Below the pieces are notes generated by a model that did no database searches, had not been told where the DNA came from, and saw nothing but the letters and a program-made list of their open reading frames with translations. The translations under genes and the position numbers were made by a program. From assembly GCA_026692885.1 (NCBI GenBank), contig JAPLNJ010001162.1, positions 1 to 28,592 on the forward strand: DNA of 28,592 nucleotides, written 5' to 3'. Of the stretch, positions 1-8,746 are shown one piece after another; position 1 is the first letter of the stretch; every line of letters starts with the position of its first letter. This DNA comes from Planctomycetota bacterium (GTDB lineage: Bacteria; Planctomycetota; Planctomycetia; Pirellulales; Pirellulaceae).

Positions 1-1
1 T

Positions 2-120
2 GTTTCGCCCCTTCAGGGCTGGCGTTCCTGATACTCTCCTAACCCAGGGCGGCGCTGCGCGGCTAACGCCGCTACGCTCTGCCCTGGGCTGTCATGTGGC
101 TGCCCCTATCGGGGCGAAGA
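2..120. repeat. Nested inverted-repeat element (REP-like)
   Basis: Three nested inverted arms are visible. TTCGCCCC (4-11) pairs with GGGGCGAA (111-118), CCCAGGGC (43-50) pairs with GCCCTGGG (81-88), and GCGGC (59-63) pairs with GCCGC (68-72) around a TAAC loop. No coding frame fits. The arrangement is typical of a GC-rich structured intergenic repeat. That it is multi-copy in the genome is inferred; only one copy lies here. Confidence 0.6.
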
Positions 121-140
121 ACTTGTGTATAACGACGAGG

Positions 141-175
141 GACAAGCCGGGGGCATTCACCAGCCGCGGCCGGTA
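141..175 (+). repeat. Dispersed repeat, copy A (part 1)
   Basis: The segment containing ACAAGCCGGGGGCATTCACC recurs on the minus strand at 17185-17219, followed in both copies by GCGGCCGGTA. In both places it is followed in the same orientation by a GGGAAGTTATTTCG motif (352-365 here, reverse complement of 17147-17160 there). The two motifs are therefore parts of one longer mobile or repeated element. Confidence 0.6.
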
Positions 176-202
176 AGACGCCCGAAGCGCGCAACCCAAA
201 AC

Positions 203-306
203 TAGCACGGATGGCAAAGCCGGGGCACGGATGAAGACCCCAGAATCTTCACAAATTGTCCGACACCTCGCTGCTCATCCGTGCCCCGGCTCTGCCATCC
301 GTGCTA
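203..306. repeat. 32-bp inverted repeat with 40-nt loop (MITE-like)
   Basis: The arms at 203-234 and 275-306 are reverse complements over 32 nt with a single mismatch; both begin TAGCACGGATGGCA when read inward. The 40-nt loop has no gene. The element sits between the two parts of the dispersed repeat, at 141-175 and 352-376, as though inserted there. It could be a miniature inverted-repeat transposable element or a large palindromic intergenic repeat. Confidence 0.65.
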
Positions 307-672
307 CTCGATTCGTCCCCGATGCCGCCCCCTTGGCCGGCGCCGGAAACCGGGAAGTTATTTCGGCCACCGTTGCTACGGAACTTGGAGCTTCACGGGA
401 GTGGCGACATCCCAGCGGTTCGAAGTGGAACCGATGCCGGTCGTCGCCGGGAAACCGTGTCACATGCTGGGGGGAGACGCTGAGTTCCGGCAGCGACTCT
501 TGGAGATCCTGGACGCTAGTTTGAACCGATGGTCCACTCACGCTGTCATGGCGCGAATCACACCGCGGATCAATCGATAGGCGCCGCCCCCCATGGCACC
601 AGTGGCGACCCAGAATGTTCTATTACCCAAGATGGTCGGACCGGATTGAGCTTGAGTCATGTTGAGTGTTGG
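307..672. other. Stretch without a recognisable gene
   Basis: Apart from the repeat motif at 352-376, nothing recognisable was found. A plus-strand frame around 415-580 reads like eroded protein (a VEPMPVVAGKPCHMLGGDAE-like stretch) but has no credible start, ribosome site or known family. It is best treated as relic sequence. Confidence 0.4.
352..376 (+). repeat. Dispersed repeat, copy A (part 2, GGGAAGTTATTTCG motif)
   Basis: GGGAAGTTATTTCG is followed by a CGTTGCTA-like segment, as in the copies at 1096-1125 and, on the minus strand, 17131-17160. It probably marks an end of a transposable element or an element-associated repeat. This is the most diverged copy: the sequence after TTTCG carries a small insertion relative to the others. 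Confidence 0.5.
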
Positions 673-930
673 TCACACGATGAATTCATACAGTTCCCGC
701 TCCACGTCGCTTTGAGCCAACATCTTCAGTACTCCCATCGCTTTGCGCTGCTCCGGCCGATTTATCGCTTCCGGCAATGCATCCGCGTCCAACCCTGCTC
801 CATTCTTGAAGAAGTACAGCCAAAAGTCCAGTGGTGTGCGGAGTTCCCCCAACGTCCGCGTGAACTTCGGGAGCTCGATCACGTGGATCAGCGAGGCCTT
901 CTGGTCGTTCCTCGAACAGAGCGGCGTGGA
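673..930 (-). pseudogene. C-terminal fragment of an Rpn/PD-(D/E)XK nuclease-family transposase-like protein
   Basis: The minus-strand reading contains IHVIELPKF, then a TPLDFWLYFFKNG stretch, then an ALPEAINRPEQRKAMGVLKM-like helix and a stop at 673. This is the conserved C-terminal part of the Rpn family (recombination-promoting nuclease / PD-(D/E)XK transposase). The upstream catalytic nuclease half is absent: recognisable homology stops near 915-930 and is followed directly by an unrelated IS fragment in the opposite orientation. No start codon or ribosome site fits. It is a truncated, surely inactive remnant. Confidence 0.6.
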
Positions 931-949
931 GCCGATTCGACTTCCGGCC

Positions 950-1078
950 CGTTCACCCAACCGCAAGGCGATTGCCAAGCGATTCGTCCGGCCCGTCCGC
1001 TCGGAATGCGTCGATCGGATGATCTTTTTCGGCGAGACGATGCTCCGCCGTGTGCTTCGGACGTACCTCGACCACTAA
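950..1078 (+). pseudogene. Fragment of an IS3/IS481-type integrase core (rve) transposase
   Basis: The plus-strand frame reads RSPNRKAIAKRFVRPVRSEC followed by VDRMIFFGE and LRRVLRTYLDH before a stop at 1076-1078. This matches the C-terminal part of DDE integrase-core transposases, whose usual form is ERFVRSIKSECLDRMIFFGE with a final HYHxERNHQGL. Here the reading ends at YLDH and the final motif is lost to a stop or frameshift. Only about 43 residues remain of a protein normally around 300 long, so it is a relic. Confidence 0.65.
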
Positions 1079-1095
1079 ACGCAACGCGAACGAAT

Positions 1096-1125
1096 GGGAA
1101 GTTATTTCGTGAGCGTTCCTACCTG
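1096..1125 (+). repeat. Dispersed repeat, copy B (GGGAAGTTATTTCGTG motif)
   Basis: Starting with GGGAAGTTATTTCGTG, this segment matches 27 of 30 positions with the reverse complement of 17131-17160. It follows the IS integrase fragment directly, consistent with an element end. Confidence 0.6.
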
Positions 1126-1161
1126 CCAGAAACCGCGGCCACACACTCGACGCCCGCGTGG

Positions 1162-1190
1162 TGGCGATTAGCGGCGGCGGACGGTAGAAT
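1162..1190 (+). promoter_or_regulatory. Possible sigma-70-type promoter of the GH32-like gene
   Basis: TGGCGA (1162-1167), a 17-nt spacer, then TAGAAT (1185-1190), 34 nt before the gene start. The -35 box is a poor match to TTGACA. The same TGGnGA-N17-TAGAAT layout occurs at 9300-9328, which slightly strengthens the call. A GCGGCGG/CCGCCGC inverted repeat flanks the -10 box. Confidence 0.3.
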
Positions 1191-1224
1191 CACCGCCGCA
1201 CAACACAACAACAGGAGAGACTTT

Positions 1225-3516
1225 ATGAACAAACTGATTCTTCGCACGCTGTGGACCTGTGTCACACTCGCCTCGGCTGCCGTCGGCGTTGAGGCCAACA
1301 ACGAATCGCCACTGGCGGACAAAACGCTGGTTGTGTGGGCGTCGCCCGCCAACCTCACGCAGGCGGGTGGATCGGCGCTGACCGTCAACGACACGACCGT
1401 CGACCGCTTCGACGGCGTCGTATTCGGGGAACTGGCACCGCAAGTCTGGATGCCGGGCAGCAACGGCCACAGCCACACGGAGAAGGATCAGGCCAAGTGG
1501 CCGCAGGAGACCGTAGCGGCCGACCAGTTCGTGCAGTTGGCGATTGTCTACAAGGGGTCCCAGATCACGGTCTACCGCAACGGCGAATTGTACGCCGACT
1601 ACCGCACCAACGGTGGCCCGTCGGCCTACGGCCCCAACACCGCGATCCTGTTCGGCCAGCGACACCTGCAGCAGAACGTCGCCTGCTTTTTGGGACGCAT
1701 CCGCGACGCTCGCGTGTATGCCCAGCCGCTGGACCAGGCCACCATCGCCGCGATGCAGCCGAGCAAACCGGTCGAACAAATCGAGCCTTGGGCGTGGTGG
1801 GACTTCGCCACGACCGGGATTTATGATCGGGCTGGACGGTTCAATCAAATCAAACTGTCGGGCGGCGCGAAGCTTGAAGGCGGCTGCCTGGTCCTGGGTG
1901 GGAAGCAGCCGACGATGCTCGCCATGCGGGACGGCGAGGGCTTGAACACCGCCCAGGTCCCGACCACTTGGTCGAACACGGATCCGGTCCCCGCCGCGGT
2001 CGTGCAATCGACGCGGTTGTTCCGCGAGAAGCTGCTGACCGATCCCTATCGGCCGGGTTACCATTTTTGCGTTCCGGAAGATAACGGCCGGCCCGGCGAC
2101 TCTAACGGCTGCTTCTACGCCAACGGCCGTTATCACTTGATGTACCTGTACAACCGCCACGGGGTCGGCTTCTGCTGGGGGCATATTTCCAGTCAGGATC
2201 TGGTTCACTGGCGGCATCATCCTGACGCGATCGGGCCTGGCGACGGCGACGAAGGCTGCTTCAGCGGGGGCGGCTTCGTCGACGACGATGGGACCGCTTA
2301 CCTGTCCTACTGGATGCTTTGGGGCGACAAGGGCATCGGCCTCGCCAAGAGCAGCGACCGGCACTACGACCGCTGGCAGAAATTGGCCGCCAACCCGGTC
2401 ATCAAGTCGACAGAATGGGGCCTCACGGAAACGACCGACGAAGCCGGCAACAAGCTGATCTATGGCTCGGCCGACCCGACCAACGTCTGGAAGAAGGGCG
2501 GCAAGTACTACATCCTGACCGGCAACCTGCTGGTGTTGAACAAGTATGGCCGCAAGCCGGATGCGCCTGCGGACATGAAGGGCGACCGGCTGTATCTGCT
2601 GGAATCGGACGACTTGGCCAAGTGGCGGTACCGGGGCATCTTCTACCAGCGGAATCCCGCTTGGACCGACGACAGCGAAGATAATATGTGTCCGAGCTTC
2701 CTGCCGCTGCCCGCCAGCGCCGACGGCGGCCGGCCGAGCGGCAAGCACCTGCTGCTGTTCATCAGCCACAACAAAGGCTGCCAGTACTACGTGGGTCAGT
2801 ACGATACACAGAACGACAAATTCATCCCGGAGAACCACGGCCGCATGACCTGGGTCGATAACACCTACTTCGCACCGGAAGCGTTGATCGACGGCAAGGG
2901 CCGGCAGATCATGTGGACCTGGTTGACCGACAATCCCGGCGGCGAAGAGGCCCGCGGCTGGTCGGGCGTGTATGGTCTGCCGCGTTCGCTGTGGTTGGGC
3001 GACGACGGTACGTTGCGGATGGCGCCCGTGGAGGAGCTGAAAATGCTCCGCGGCGGCGAAAAGACCTGGAGCGACATCGCACTCTCCGACGGCGTCACGA
3101 AGCCGGTGGACGGCGTGGTGGGCGATTCCTGCGAGTTGGAGCTGACGATCGATCCGGGCGCGGCCAGGCAATGCGGAGTGCAGGTGCGGACGTCGCCCGC
3201 CGGCGAGGAGTCGACGTTGCTGTACTACGACGCCGCAGCCAAGCAACTCTGTTTCGACTCGACCCACAGCGGCATCGACGGGCGGCGCACACTAGAACAA
3301 GCGCCGTTCAGCCTGCAGGACGGCGAGCGGCTGCGGCTGCGGGTGTTGATCGACAAGTCGGTGGTCGAGGTCTACGCCAACGACCGTCAGGCAATCTGCC
3401 GCCGCGTCTATCCCGGCCGGTCGGATAGCCTGGGCGTCGCTCTGTTCGCCACCGGCGGCGACGCACGAATTGCCAGCGTCAAAGCTTGGGAAATGATGCC
3501 GTCGAATCCGTATTAG
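1225..3516 (+). CDS. Exported GH32-like glycoside hydrolase with N-terminal LamG-like domain
   Basis: A 763-aa protein likely to cleave fructan or a related oligosaccharide outside the cytoplasm. The start at 1225 is supported by AGGAGA 6-7 nt upstream and an immediate signal peptide (MNKLILRTLWTCVTLASAAV); the frame stays open far upstream, but that part is repeats and relics. Residues about 30-210 resemble a laminin-G/concanavalin-like sandwich (FVQLAIVYKGSQITVYRNGE, then FLGRIRDARVY). Residues about 270-620 form the five-blade GH32-type domain: GDSNG near D292 stands for the nucleophile motif NDPNG, FSGGG follows, and SADP with D417 stands for RDP. The C-terminal part is a beta-sandwich with VVEVYAND. 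The acid/base motif EC reads MC (residue 488), with a Glu three residues earlier (E485), so it is a divergent member. Substrate unknown. The last 38 nt overlap convergent kdpC. Confidence 0.85.
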   Translation: MNKLILRTLWTCVTLASAAVGVEANNESPLADKTLVVWASPANLTQAGGSALTVNDTTVDRFDGVVFGELAPQVWMPGSNGHSHTEKDQAKWPQETVAADQFVQLAIVYKGSQITVYRNGELYADYRTNGGPSAYGPNTAILFGQRHLQQNVACFLGRIRDARVYAQPLDQATIAAMQPSKPVEQIEPWAWWDFATTGIYDRAGRFNQIKLSGGAKLEGGCLVLGGKQPTMLAMRDGEGLNTAQVPTTWSNTDPVPAAVVQSTRLFREKLLTDPYRPGYHFCVPEDNGRPGDSNGCFYANGRYHLMYLYNRHGVGFCWGHISSQDLVHWRHHPDAIGPGDGDEGCFSGGGFVDDDGTAYLSYWMLWGDKGIGLAKSSDRHYDRWQKLAANPVIKSTEWGLTETTDEAGNKLIYGSADPTNVWKKGGKYYILTGNLLVLNKYGRKPDAPADMKGDRLYLLESDDLAKWRYRGIFYQRNPAWTDDSEDNMCPSFLPLPASADGGRPSGKHLLLFISHNKGCQYYVGQYDTQNDKFIPENHGRMTWVDNTYFAPEALIDGKGRQIMWTWLTDNPGGEEARGWSGVYGLPRSLWLGDDGTLRMAPVEELKMLRGGEKTWSDIALSDGVTKPVDGVVGDSCELELTIDPGAARQCGVQVRTSPAGEESTLLYYDAAAKQLCFDSTHSGIDGRRTLEQAPFSLQDGERLRLRVLIDKSVVEVYANDRQAICRRVYPGRSDSLGVALFATGGDARIASVKAWEMMPSNPY

Positions 3517-4627
3517 GGGGGGCACGGCCGGTCGTGACGGGTTCGGGCCGGCGCGGCTCAACGCTGTTCGTGGCATGGAGTGCCTGCGCCAAACGGTCGA
3601 GCCCGTCCGACGAGGCTGCCCTCTCATAGCGATCCCGCAGAACCAAGTTGATTTCGAGCACATTGACCAACGGCACCCCGACGAGACCACCCAGGGGCGC
3701 ATGGATTCTCTCCCGCAACCATTGGTCGATCTGGCGGCGCAGTTGCTGTTCGTCGCTACCCGTCTTCTTAGCCCAGGCGGCGGCGACCCGCGGCAACTGA
3801 TACAAAGCGCTGCTCAAGGTAATGTCGGGATCAAGGCCCGAACCGGAAGCCATCACCATATCTGCAGGGACCGGCTCGAGCTCCAGATCCCCATGTTCCT
3901 GCATCCACATGTCGAAGAAGCCGGCCTGGATGTCGGTCCCCGCCGTTGCCGACTCGAGCGTCTGCTCCGTTTTCCCCTCCGACGTTGCCTGCTCGATCAG
4001 GCAGGGGAACGTGCCGGGATGCGTGTGGGAGTAGTCCGTAAAGAAGGACGTCGCCAGGTCTTCGGGTTTCGGCTCGGTTGTCCCTGGGTGGGCCTTGATC
4101 CATTCCGCGATTTCTCCCGGATGCGTCTTCCGCCATTCCGCGACATGGGCGGTGTTCCGCGGATCAGCTTTCACCCAGTTCTGAGCAACCACGGGATGCA
4201 AAGCCGCCCACTGTGCAACAATGCTCGGCTTCCCCGCAAACCGATCGTGTTGAAACCAGCTTTCGATGTCAGGACCAACCAACCGGCCTGCCTGCGGCCC
4301 GCTCCGATACTTGACCAACGGGCCGAGTTGGCGCGCCACGCGGTCGCGCAGCAGGTAATTACTGGCCGCCCAGTTCGAGGCACCAGAAGCCGTAGCGTTG
4401 TACGAGACGGCCGAAGGGCGGGGCCAGAAATACTCGTCGGCCGTGAACGGCTGAGCGATCAGACGCGATCCCCGCGGACGCCCTCCCGCATCCATCACTA
4501 GGCTGCCTTGCGATTGGTCGTGGAACACGAGTTGGCCGACGCCGAGCAGGGCCAGGGGATACAACACCGAGCAGAGCAGCACGGTCAGGACCAGCAGCCA
4601 CAAATTCGCACGCAAATGAGCCTTCAT
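3479..4627 (-). CDS. kdpC: KdpC subunit of the K+-transporting ATPase, enlarged form
   Basis: Stabilising subunit of the KdpFABC high-affinity K+ pump, one N-terminal membrane helix (residues about 8-32) with the rest outside. AGGAGT precedes the start, 10 nt after the kdpB stop. The N-terminal part (GSRLIAQPF, YFWPRPSA, YNATASGASN) and the C-terminal part (SGSGLDPDITLSSA, then GVPLVNVLEINLVL) are classical KdpC. At 382 aa it is about twice the usual ~190: roughly residues 104-253 are an insert holding four W-x3-(H/D)-P units at W140, W151, W165 and W176, and there is a Pro-rich tail after about 338. The identity is secure because both conserved halves are in frame. The gene end overlaps the convergent GH32-like gene by 38 nt. 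Confidence 0.93.
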   Translation of the reverse strand: MKAHLRANLWLLVLTVLLCSVLYPLALLGVGQLVFHDQSQGSLVMDAGGRPRGSRLIAQPFTADEYFWPRPSAVSYNATASGASNWAASNYLLRDRVARQLGPLVKYRSGPQAGRLVGPDIESWFQHDRFAGKPSIVAQWAALHPVVAQNWVKADPRNTAHVAEWRKTHPGEIAEWIKAHPGTTEPKPEDLATSFFTDYSHTHPGTFPCLIEQATSEGKTEQTLESATAGTDIQAGFFDMWMQEHGDLELEPVPADMVMASGSGLDPDITLSSALYQLPRVAAAWAKKTGSDEQQLRRQIDQWLRERIHAPLGGLVGVPLVNVLEINLVLRDRYERAASSDGLDRLAQALHATNSVEPRRPEPVTTGRAPPNTDSTASFPKL

Positions 4628-4637
4628 CGTTCGACTC

Positions 4638-6887
4638 CTAGACCAGATGTACGGCGACTAAGATCAGGTCGATCAGCTTGATGCAGACAAACGGCGCGGT
4701 CACCCCGCCCAGCCCCCAGACCAGCAGGTTGCGGCGGAGCAAGGCATCGGCGCCGACGGGCCGATACTTGACGCCCTTAAGCGCGATCGGGATCAGCAGC
4801 GGAATGATCAGCGCGTTGAAGATCACGGCCGACAGGATGGCCGAGGTGGCGGAATGCAGGTGCATGACGTCCAGCGGTTTCAGCCAGGGGAGTGTGGCCG
4901 CGAACAGGGCCGGGATGATCGCGAAATACTTGGCCAGATCGTTGGCGACCGAGAAGGTCGTCAGGGCACCACGGGTCATCAGCAGCTGCTTGCCGATCTC
5001 CACCGTTTCGATCAGTTTGGTCGGATCGCTATCCAGGTCCACCATGTTGCCGGCTTCCTTGGCGGCCTGAGTGCCCGAGTTCATGGCGATGCCCACGTCG
5101 GCTTGCGCCAACGCCGGCGCGTCGTTGGTGCCGTCGCCCATCATGGCGACGAGCTTGCCACCCGCCTGCTCCTGGCGGATGTAGGCCAGCTTGGCTTCCG
5201 GCGTCGCTTCGGCAATGAAATCGTCGACACCGGCTTGCCTGGCAATCGCGGCCGCCGTCAGGGGATTGTCGCCGGTGACCATCACCGTACGCAGTCCCAT
5301 GCGGCGCAAGCGGGCAAACCGCTCGGCGATTCCCGGTTTGAGGATATCTTCCAGGACGACCATCCCGGCGATCCGGTTACCCTCGCCGACCAACAGCGGC
5401 GTGGCGCCTTGGGAAGCGACATCCGCCACCCGCGTTTCCACGTCCTTCGGCTCCGCTCCGTCTTGCTGGCGGACGTACCGGAGGATGGCATCGGGTGCCC
5501 CTTTCCGGATCTGATGACCGCTGGCCAGGTCGATCCCACTCATCCGCGTTTGAGCCGAGAAGGCGATGAAGCGTGATCCGGCAGGAACCAGAGCGTCCCC
5601 CTTGGCGGTCCACACCTCGCGCCGGCCGCCGGACTTCCCAGTCTGGCTCAGGCGATGAAACAATTCTACGATGCTCTTGCCCTCAGGCGTCTCGTCGGCT
5701 TCGGAAGCCTGGGCGGCCAACCGCCCGACCTCGATGGCCGTATAGCCGTCAAACGGCAGGAACTGCGTCGCTCGGCGATTGCCCACGGTGATGGTCCCCG
5801 TCTTGTCGAGCAACAACGTGTCCACGTCGCCAGCCACTTCCACGGCCTTGCCGCTCTTGGCGATGATATTGGCCCGCAGCGCTCGGTCCATGCCGGCGAT
5901 ACCGATCGCGGACAGCAGCGCGCCGATGGTCGTGGGAATCAAGCACACCAGCAAGGCGATCAAAGTGGGCACGTCGGTGCCGAGGCTCAACATTCGCTGG
6001 TCCTGTCCCAGATAGTCCTGCATGTAGAGTTCCACGTGGTAGGCCATCGGCCACAGCGTCGCGGTCACCATCAGGAACATCAGCGTGAAGGCGGCCAAGA
6101 CAATCGACAGGGCGATTTCGTTGGGCGTCCGCTGCCGAATGGCCCCTTCCACCAAGGCGATCATGCGATCGAGGAACGATGTACCGGGACTGGCCGTGAT
6201 CTGAACCACGATGCGGTCGGACAGGACCCGAGTGCCGCCGGTGACGCCCGAGCGGTCGCCGCCCGCCTCGCGGATCACGGGAGCCGACTCACCGGTGATG
6301 GCCGATTCGTCGATCGAGGCCACGCCTTTGACGATCTCTCCATCGCCGGGAATCACTTCGCCGGCGACGACTTCGACGAGATCTCCGGCTCGAATGGCCG
6401 TCGAGACGGTTTGTTCGGTCGTGCCATCCGCATGCCACCGCCGAGCCGGTGTCGTCCGCCTGGTCTTGCGCAGTGCGTCGGCCTGCGCCTTGCCGCGCGC
6501 TTCGGCAATGGCCGAGGCGAAATTTGCGAACAGCAGCGTCGCCACCAGCCAGACGTCCAAGGTCAGCAGATAGCTCAGCCCCGCCGCGCTGGGGTAGCCC
6601 AAGAGCGAGGCCACCGTATAGATCACGGCTAGCGCCGTCGCGACCTCGACCACAAACATCACCGGATTCTTCCACTGAAGATCGGGACGGAACATGATCA
6701 GCGACTGCGCGAACGCGGTCTTGAGCAACTCCCGGTCGAAGAGTCCGGCCTTGCGACTGTGCCGCCGCGCCAGTTTGAGTTCTTCCCGCGGCGGCGCGGG
6801 GCCAACGCTCGGTGGTCGTTCCTGCAGCAAGGTGCCAGGCATGGTTCCTTTCCTTGTCTCGCAGTGTTGAAGCGTGCTGATGTTCAT
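4638..6887 (-). CDS. kdpB: KdpB, catalytic P-type ATPase subunit of the K+ pump
   Basis: Hydrolyses ATP to drive K+ uptake by KdpFABC in the inner membrane. Visible motifs are TGES (198-201) in the actuator domain, [11 protein letters not shown] in the membrane region, the phosphorylated aspartate in DKTGT (D361), a [13 protein letters not shown] nucleotide-binding segment and GDGTNDAPA in the hinge. The serine of TGES, the inhibitory phosphorylation site in E. coli KdpB, is kept (S201). The 749-aa reading starts 3 nt after the kdpA stop with GGAGG 7 nt upstream. A second start at 6842 (MPGTLLQ) also has a purine-rich site and would give 734 aa, nearer the family's usual ~680-700. The operon position between kdpA and kdpC is standard. 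Confidence 0.97.
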   Translation of the reverse strand: MNISTLQHCETRKGTMPGTLLQERPPSVGPAPPREELKLARRHSRKAGLFDRELLKTAFAQSLIMFRPDLQWKNPVMFVVEVATALAVIYTVASLLGYPSAAGLSYLLTLDVWLVATLLFANFASAIAEARGKAQADALRKTRRTTPARRWHADGTTEQTVSTAIRAGDLVEVVAGEVIPGDGEIVKGVASIDESAITGESAPVIREAGGDRSGVTGGTRVLSDRIVVQITASPGTSFLDRMIALVEGAIRQRTPNEIALSIVLAAFTLMFLMVTATLWPMAYHVELYMQDYLGQDQRMLSLGTDVPTLIALLVCLIPTTIGALLSAIGIAGMDRALRANIIAKSGKAVEVAGDVDTLLLDKTGTITVGNRRATQFLPFDGYTAIEVGRLAAQASEADETPEGKSIVELFHRLSQTGKSGGRREVWTAKGDALVPAGSRFIAFSAQTRMSGIDLASGHQIRKGAPDAILRYVRQQDGAEPKDVETRVADVASQGATPLLVGEGNRIAGMVVLEDILKPGIAERFARLRRMGLRTVMVTGDNPLTAAAIARQAGVDDFIAEATPEAKLAYIRQEQAGGKLVAMMGDGTNDAPALAQADVGIAMNSGTQAAKEAGNMVDLDSDPTKLIETVEIGKQLLMTRGALTTFSVANDLAKYFAIIPALFAATLPWLKPLDVMHLHSATSAILSAVIFNALIIPLLIPIALKGVKYRPVGADALLRRNLLVWGLGGVTAPFVCIKLIDLILVAVHLV

Positions 6888-6890
6888 GGT

Positions 6891-8729
6891 CTAACCTCCG
6901 AACGGCAGGGGGCCGAAGTGCTCCGCGACCGGGCCGAGCGCCGCCACCGGCAGGAACAGCAGAGCTCCGACAAGCAGGATCGTGCCCAGCAGGACGCAAC
7001 CGAAGGTGACGGTATTGGTCCGTAGCGTCCCCACCGTGATCGGTGTGGGTTTTTTCGCCGCCAAGCTGGCCGCGACAGCCAGCGGCGCGATAATCGGCAC
7101 GAAGCGGCCGACCAGCATCACCAGGCCACACACGATGTCCCAAGGGCGGCTGTACGGGGCGGGCGCGGAGGGGTTATCCTCGGGTTTGTTGAACCCCCAA
7201 GTGTCCCCCAGGCCCTCGCAGCCAGAGCCGTTGTTGGCCGAGGCCGAACTGAACTCGTACAGGACCTGCGAGAAGCCGTGCGCCGCCGGGTTACTCTCGG
7301 CTTTGAGGCCCCAGTTCGTCGCGGCGAACAGACCGGTGGGAATCAAGACCAACAGGGGATGTACCAGCATCGCCAGCGACGCCAGCTTCATCTCGCGAGC
7401 CTCAACTTTCTTGCCCAAGTACTCGGGCGTGCGTCCCACCATCAGGCCCGCCAGGAAGACCCCGATGATCAAGTACACCAGCAAGTTGATGAGTCCGACA
7501 CCGACACCGCCCCAGATGCAGTTGAGCCACATGCCCGCCAGTGGCGCGATTCCGGCCAGCGGATTGAGGCTGTCGTGCATGGCATTGACCGACCCGTTCG
7601 AGGTGTTGGTGGTCAGGGCCGCCCAGGTCGCACCGGCGGCCGTGCCAAATCGCAGTTCCTTACCTTCCAGATTGCCCAAGGTCTGGTCGACGGGAAGGGC
7701 GGCCACGGCGGAAATCGTCACGTCGCGCTGGCCGCCAGTCGTCGTCGCAGCGGGGATGGAATAGACGCGCGCCGGATGGGCCGTCAAAGCCGCGTTGGGC
7801 TGCAACGTGTCGTAGCAGATCGCCCACGCCACGCTGGCCACAGATAGCACGAGCATCACACCGAAAATCACGGCTGCGTCCCGGTAGCGGTTCAGCATCT
7901 TGCCGAACATGACCAATGCCGCAACCGGCAAGAGAAAGAGACCGACACAGCTCAGCAGATTGCTGAACGCATTGGGATTTTCAAAAGGATGTGCGGAATT
8001 GGCGCCGAAGAACCCGCCGCCATTGGTGCCAAATTGTTTGGCTGCCACGATGGCAGCGACAGGCCCGCGGGCGATGGATTGGACCAGCGTGGCTTGACCA
8101 TCACTGCCCATCCCCATCGCACCAGGTTCAAGCGTTCTCGCCTCGGCCTGCCCCTCCAGGGTCATCGGTACGCCGCTGGCAATGAACAGTACGCCCATGG
8201 CGAGACACAACGGCACGAAGATATATGCCGTCCCACGCCAAAGATCGACGTAGAAATTACCCATGTGCGAGTCGCCCCGTAGACCGCGAATCACCGCCAG
8301 TAATGCCGCCATGCCGATCATCGGCGACAGCACCTGCTTCCAGCAAATGAAGAACAGCTGGCTGAAATACGAGAGATGGACTTCGCCCGAGTAGTGCTGT
8401 TGGTTGGTATTCGTCAAGAACGAGATGACCGTGTGAAAGATCATGGTCGGCCCAAGCATCTGCTTGCCGTCGGGATTCAGCGGCAGGTAGGGCTGCAGGG
8501 CCAACACCACGAAGCCCACCAGAAACGTCACGGCATGGAACGCCATAAAGGACAGGGCGTACTGCTTCCAGTTCTGTGGGCCGGTATCCAGGCACGCCTC
8601 GATCGACCGTAACCATTTCGGGACACCGAGTCGGGCGTCGAAGACCTTGGCCAGGGTCAACCCGAGGGGGATAGCCAGAACGAAGGCGGCACTGAACACC
8701 AGGAGCGGAAGAAGCCAAACCTGGGACAT
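6891..8729 (-). CDS. kdpA: KdpA, K+-channel-like translocating subunit
   Basis: Binds and translocates K+ in the KdpFABC complex; related to the SKT transporters, with four pore loops. Filter regions are visible as TNTNQQHYSGE, then NGGGFFGANSAHPFENPNA, then TNTSNGSVNAMHDSLNPLAG, and finally SSASANNGSGCEG. Many hydrophobic helices follow one another along the protein. I place the start at 8729 (MSQVWLLPLL) because AGAAGG lies 9 nt upstream; starts at 8738 and 8756 are in frame, but the first has no spacing from that site and the second would overlap kdpF. This gives 612 aa, a little over the usual 560-600. The stop is 3 nt before kdpB. Confidence 0.96.
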   Translation of the reverse strand: MSQVWLLPLLVFSAAFVLAIPLGLTLAKVFDARLGVPKWLRSIEACLDTGPQNWKQYALSFMAFHAVTFLVGFVVLALQPYLPLNPDGKQMLGPTMIFHTVISFLTNTNQQHYSGEVHLSYFSQLFFICWKQVLSPMIGMAALLAVIRGLRGDSHMGNFYVDLWRGTAYIFVPLCLAMGVLFIASGVPMTLEGQAEARTLEPGAMGMGSDGQATLVQSIARGPVAAIVAAKQFGTNGGGFFGANSAHPFENPNAFSNLLSCVGLFLLPVAALVMFGKMLNRYRDAAVIFGVMLVLSVASVAWAICYDTLQPNAALTAHPARVYSIPAATTTGGQRDVTISAVAALPVDQTLGNLEGKELRFGTAAGATWAALTTNTSNGSVNAMHDSLNPLAGIAPLAGMWLNCIWGGVGVGLINLLVYLIIGVFLAGLMVGRTPEYLGKKVEAREMKLASLAMLVHPLLVLIPTGLFAATNWGLKAESNPAAHGFSQVLYEFSSASANNGSGCEGLGDTWGFNKPEDNPSAPAPYSRPWDIVCGLVMLVGRFVPIIAPLAVAASLAAKKPTPITVGTLRTNTVTFGCVLLGTILLVGALLFLPVAALGPVAEHFGPLPFGG

Positions 8730-8746
8730 GGACAGCATCCTTCTGC

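Noticed and set aside
529..1224. Upstream in-frame extension of the GH32-like gene, adding 232 residues
   Set aside because: It covers repeats and two mobile-gene fragments. The start at 1225 has a good ribosome site and an immediate signal peptide.
1168..3267. A 699-codon open frame antisense to the GH32-like gene
   Set aside because: High-GC shadow: no family, no ribosome site, and composition typical of an antisense frame of a real gene.
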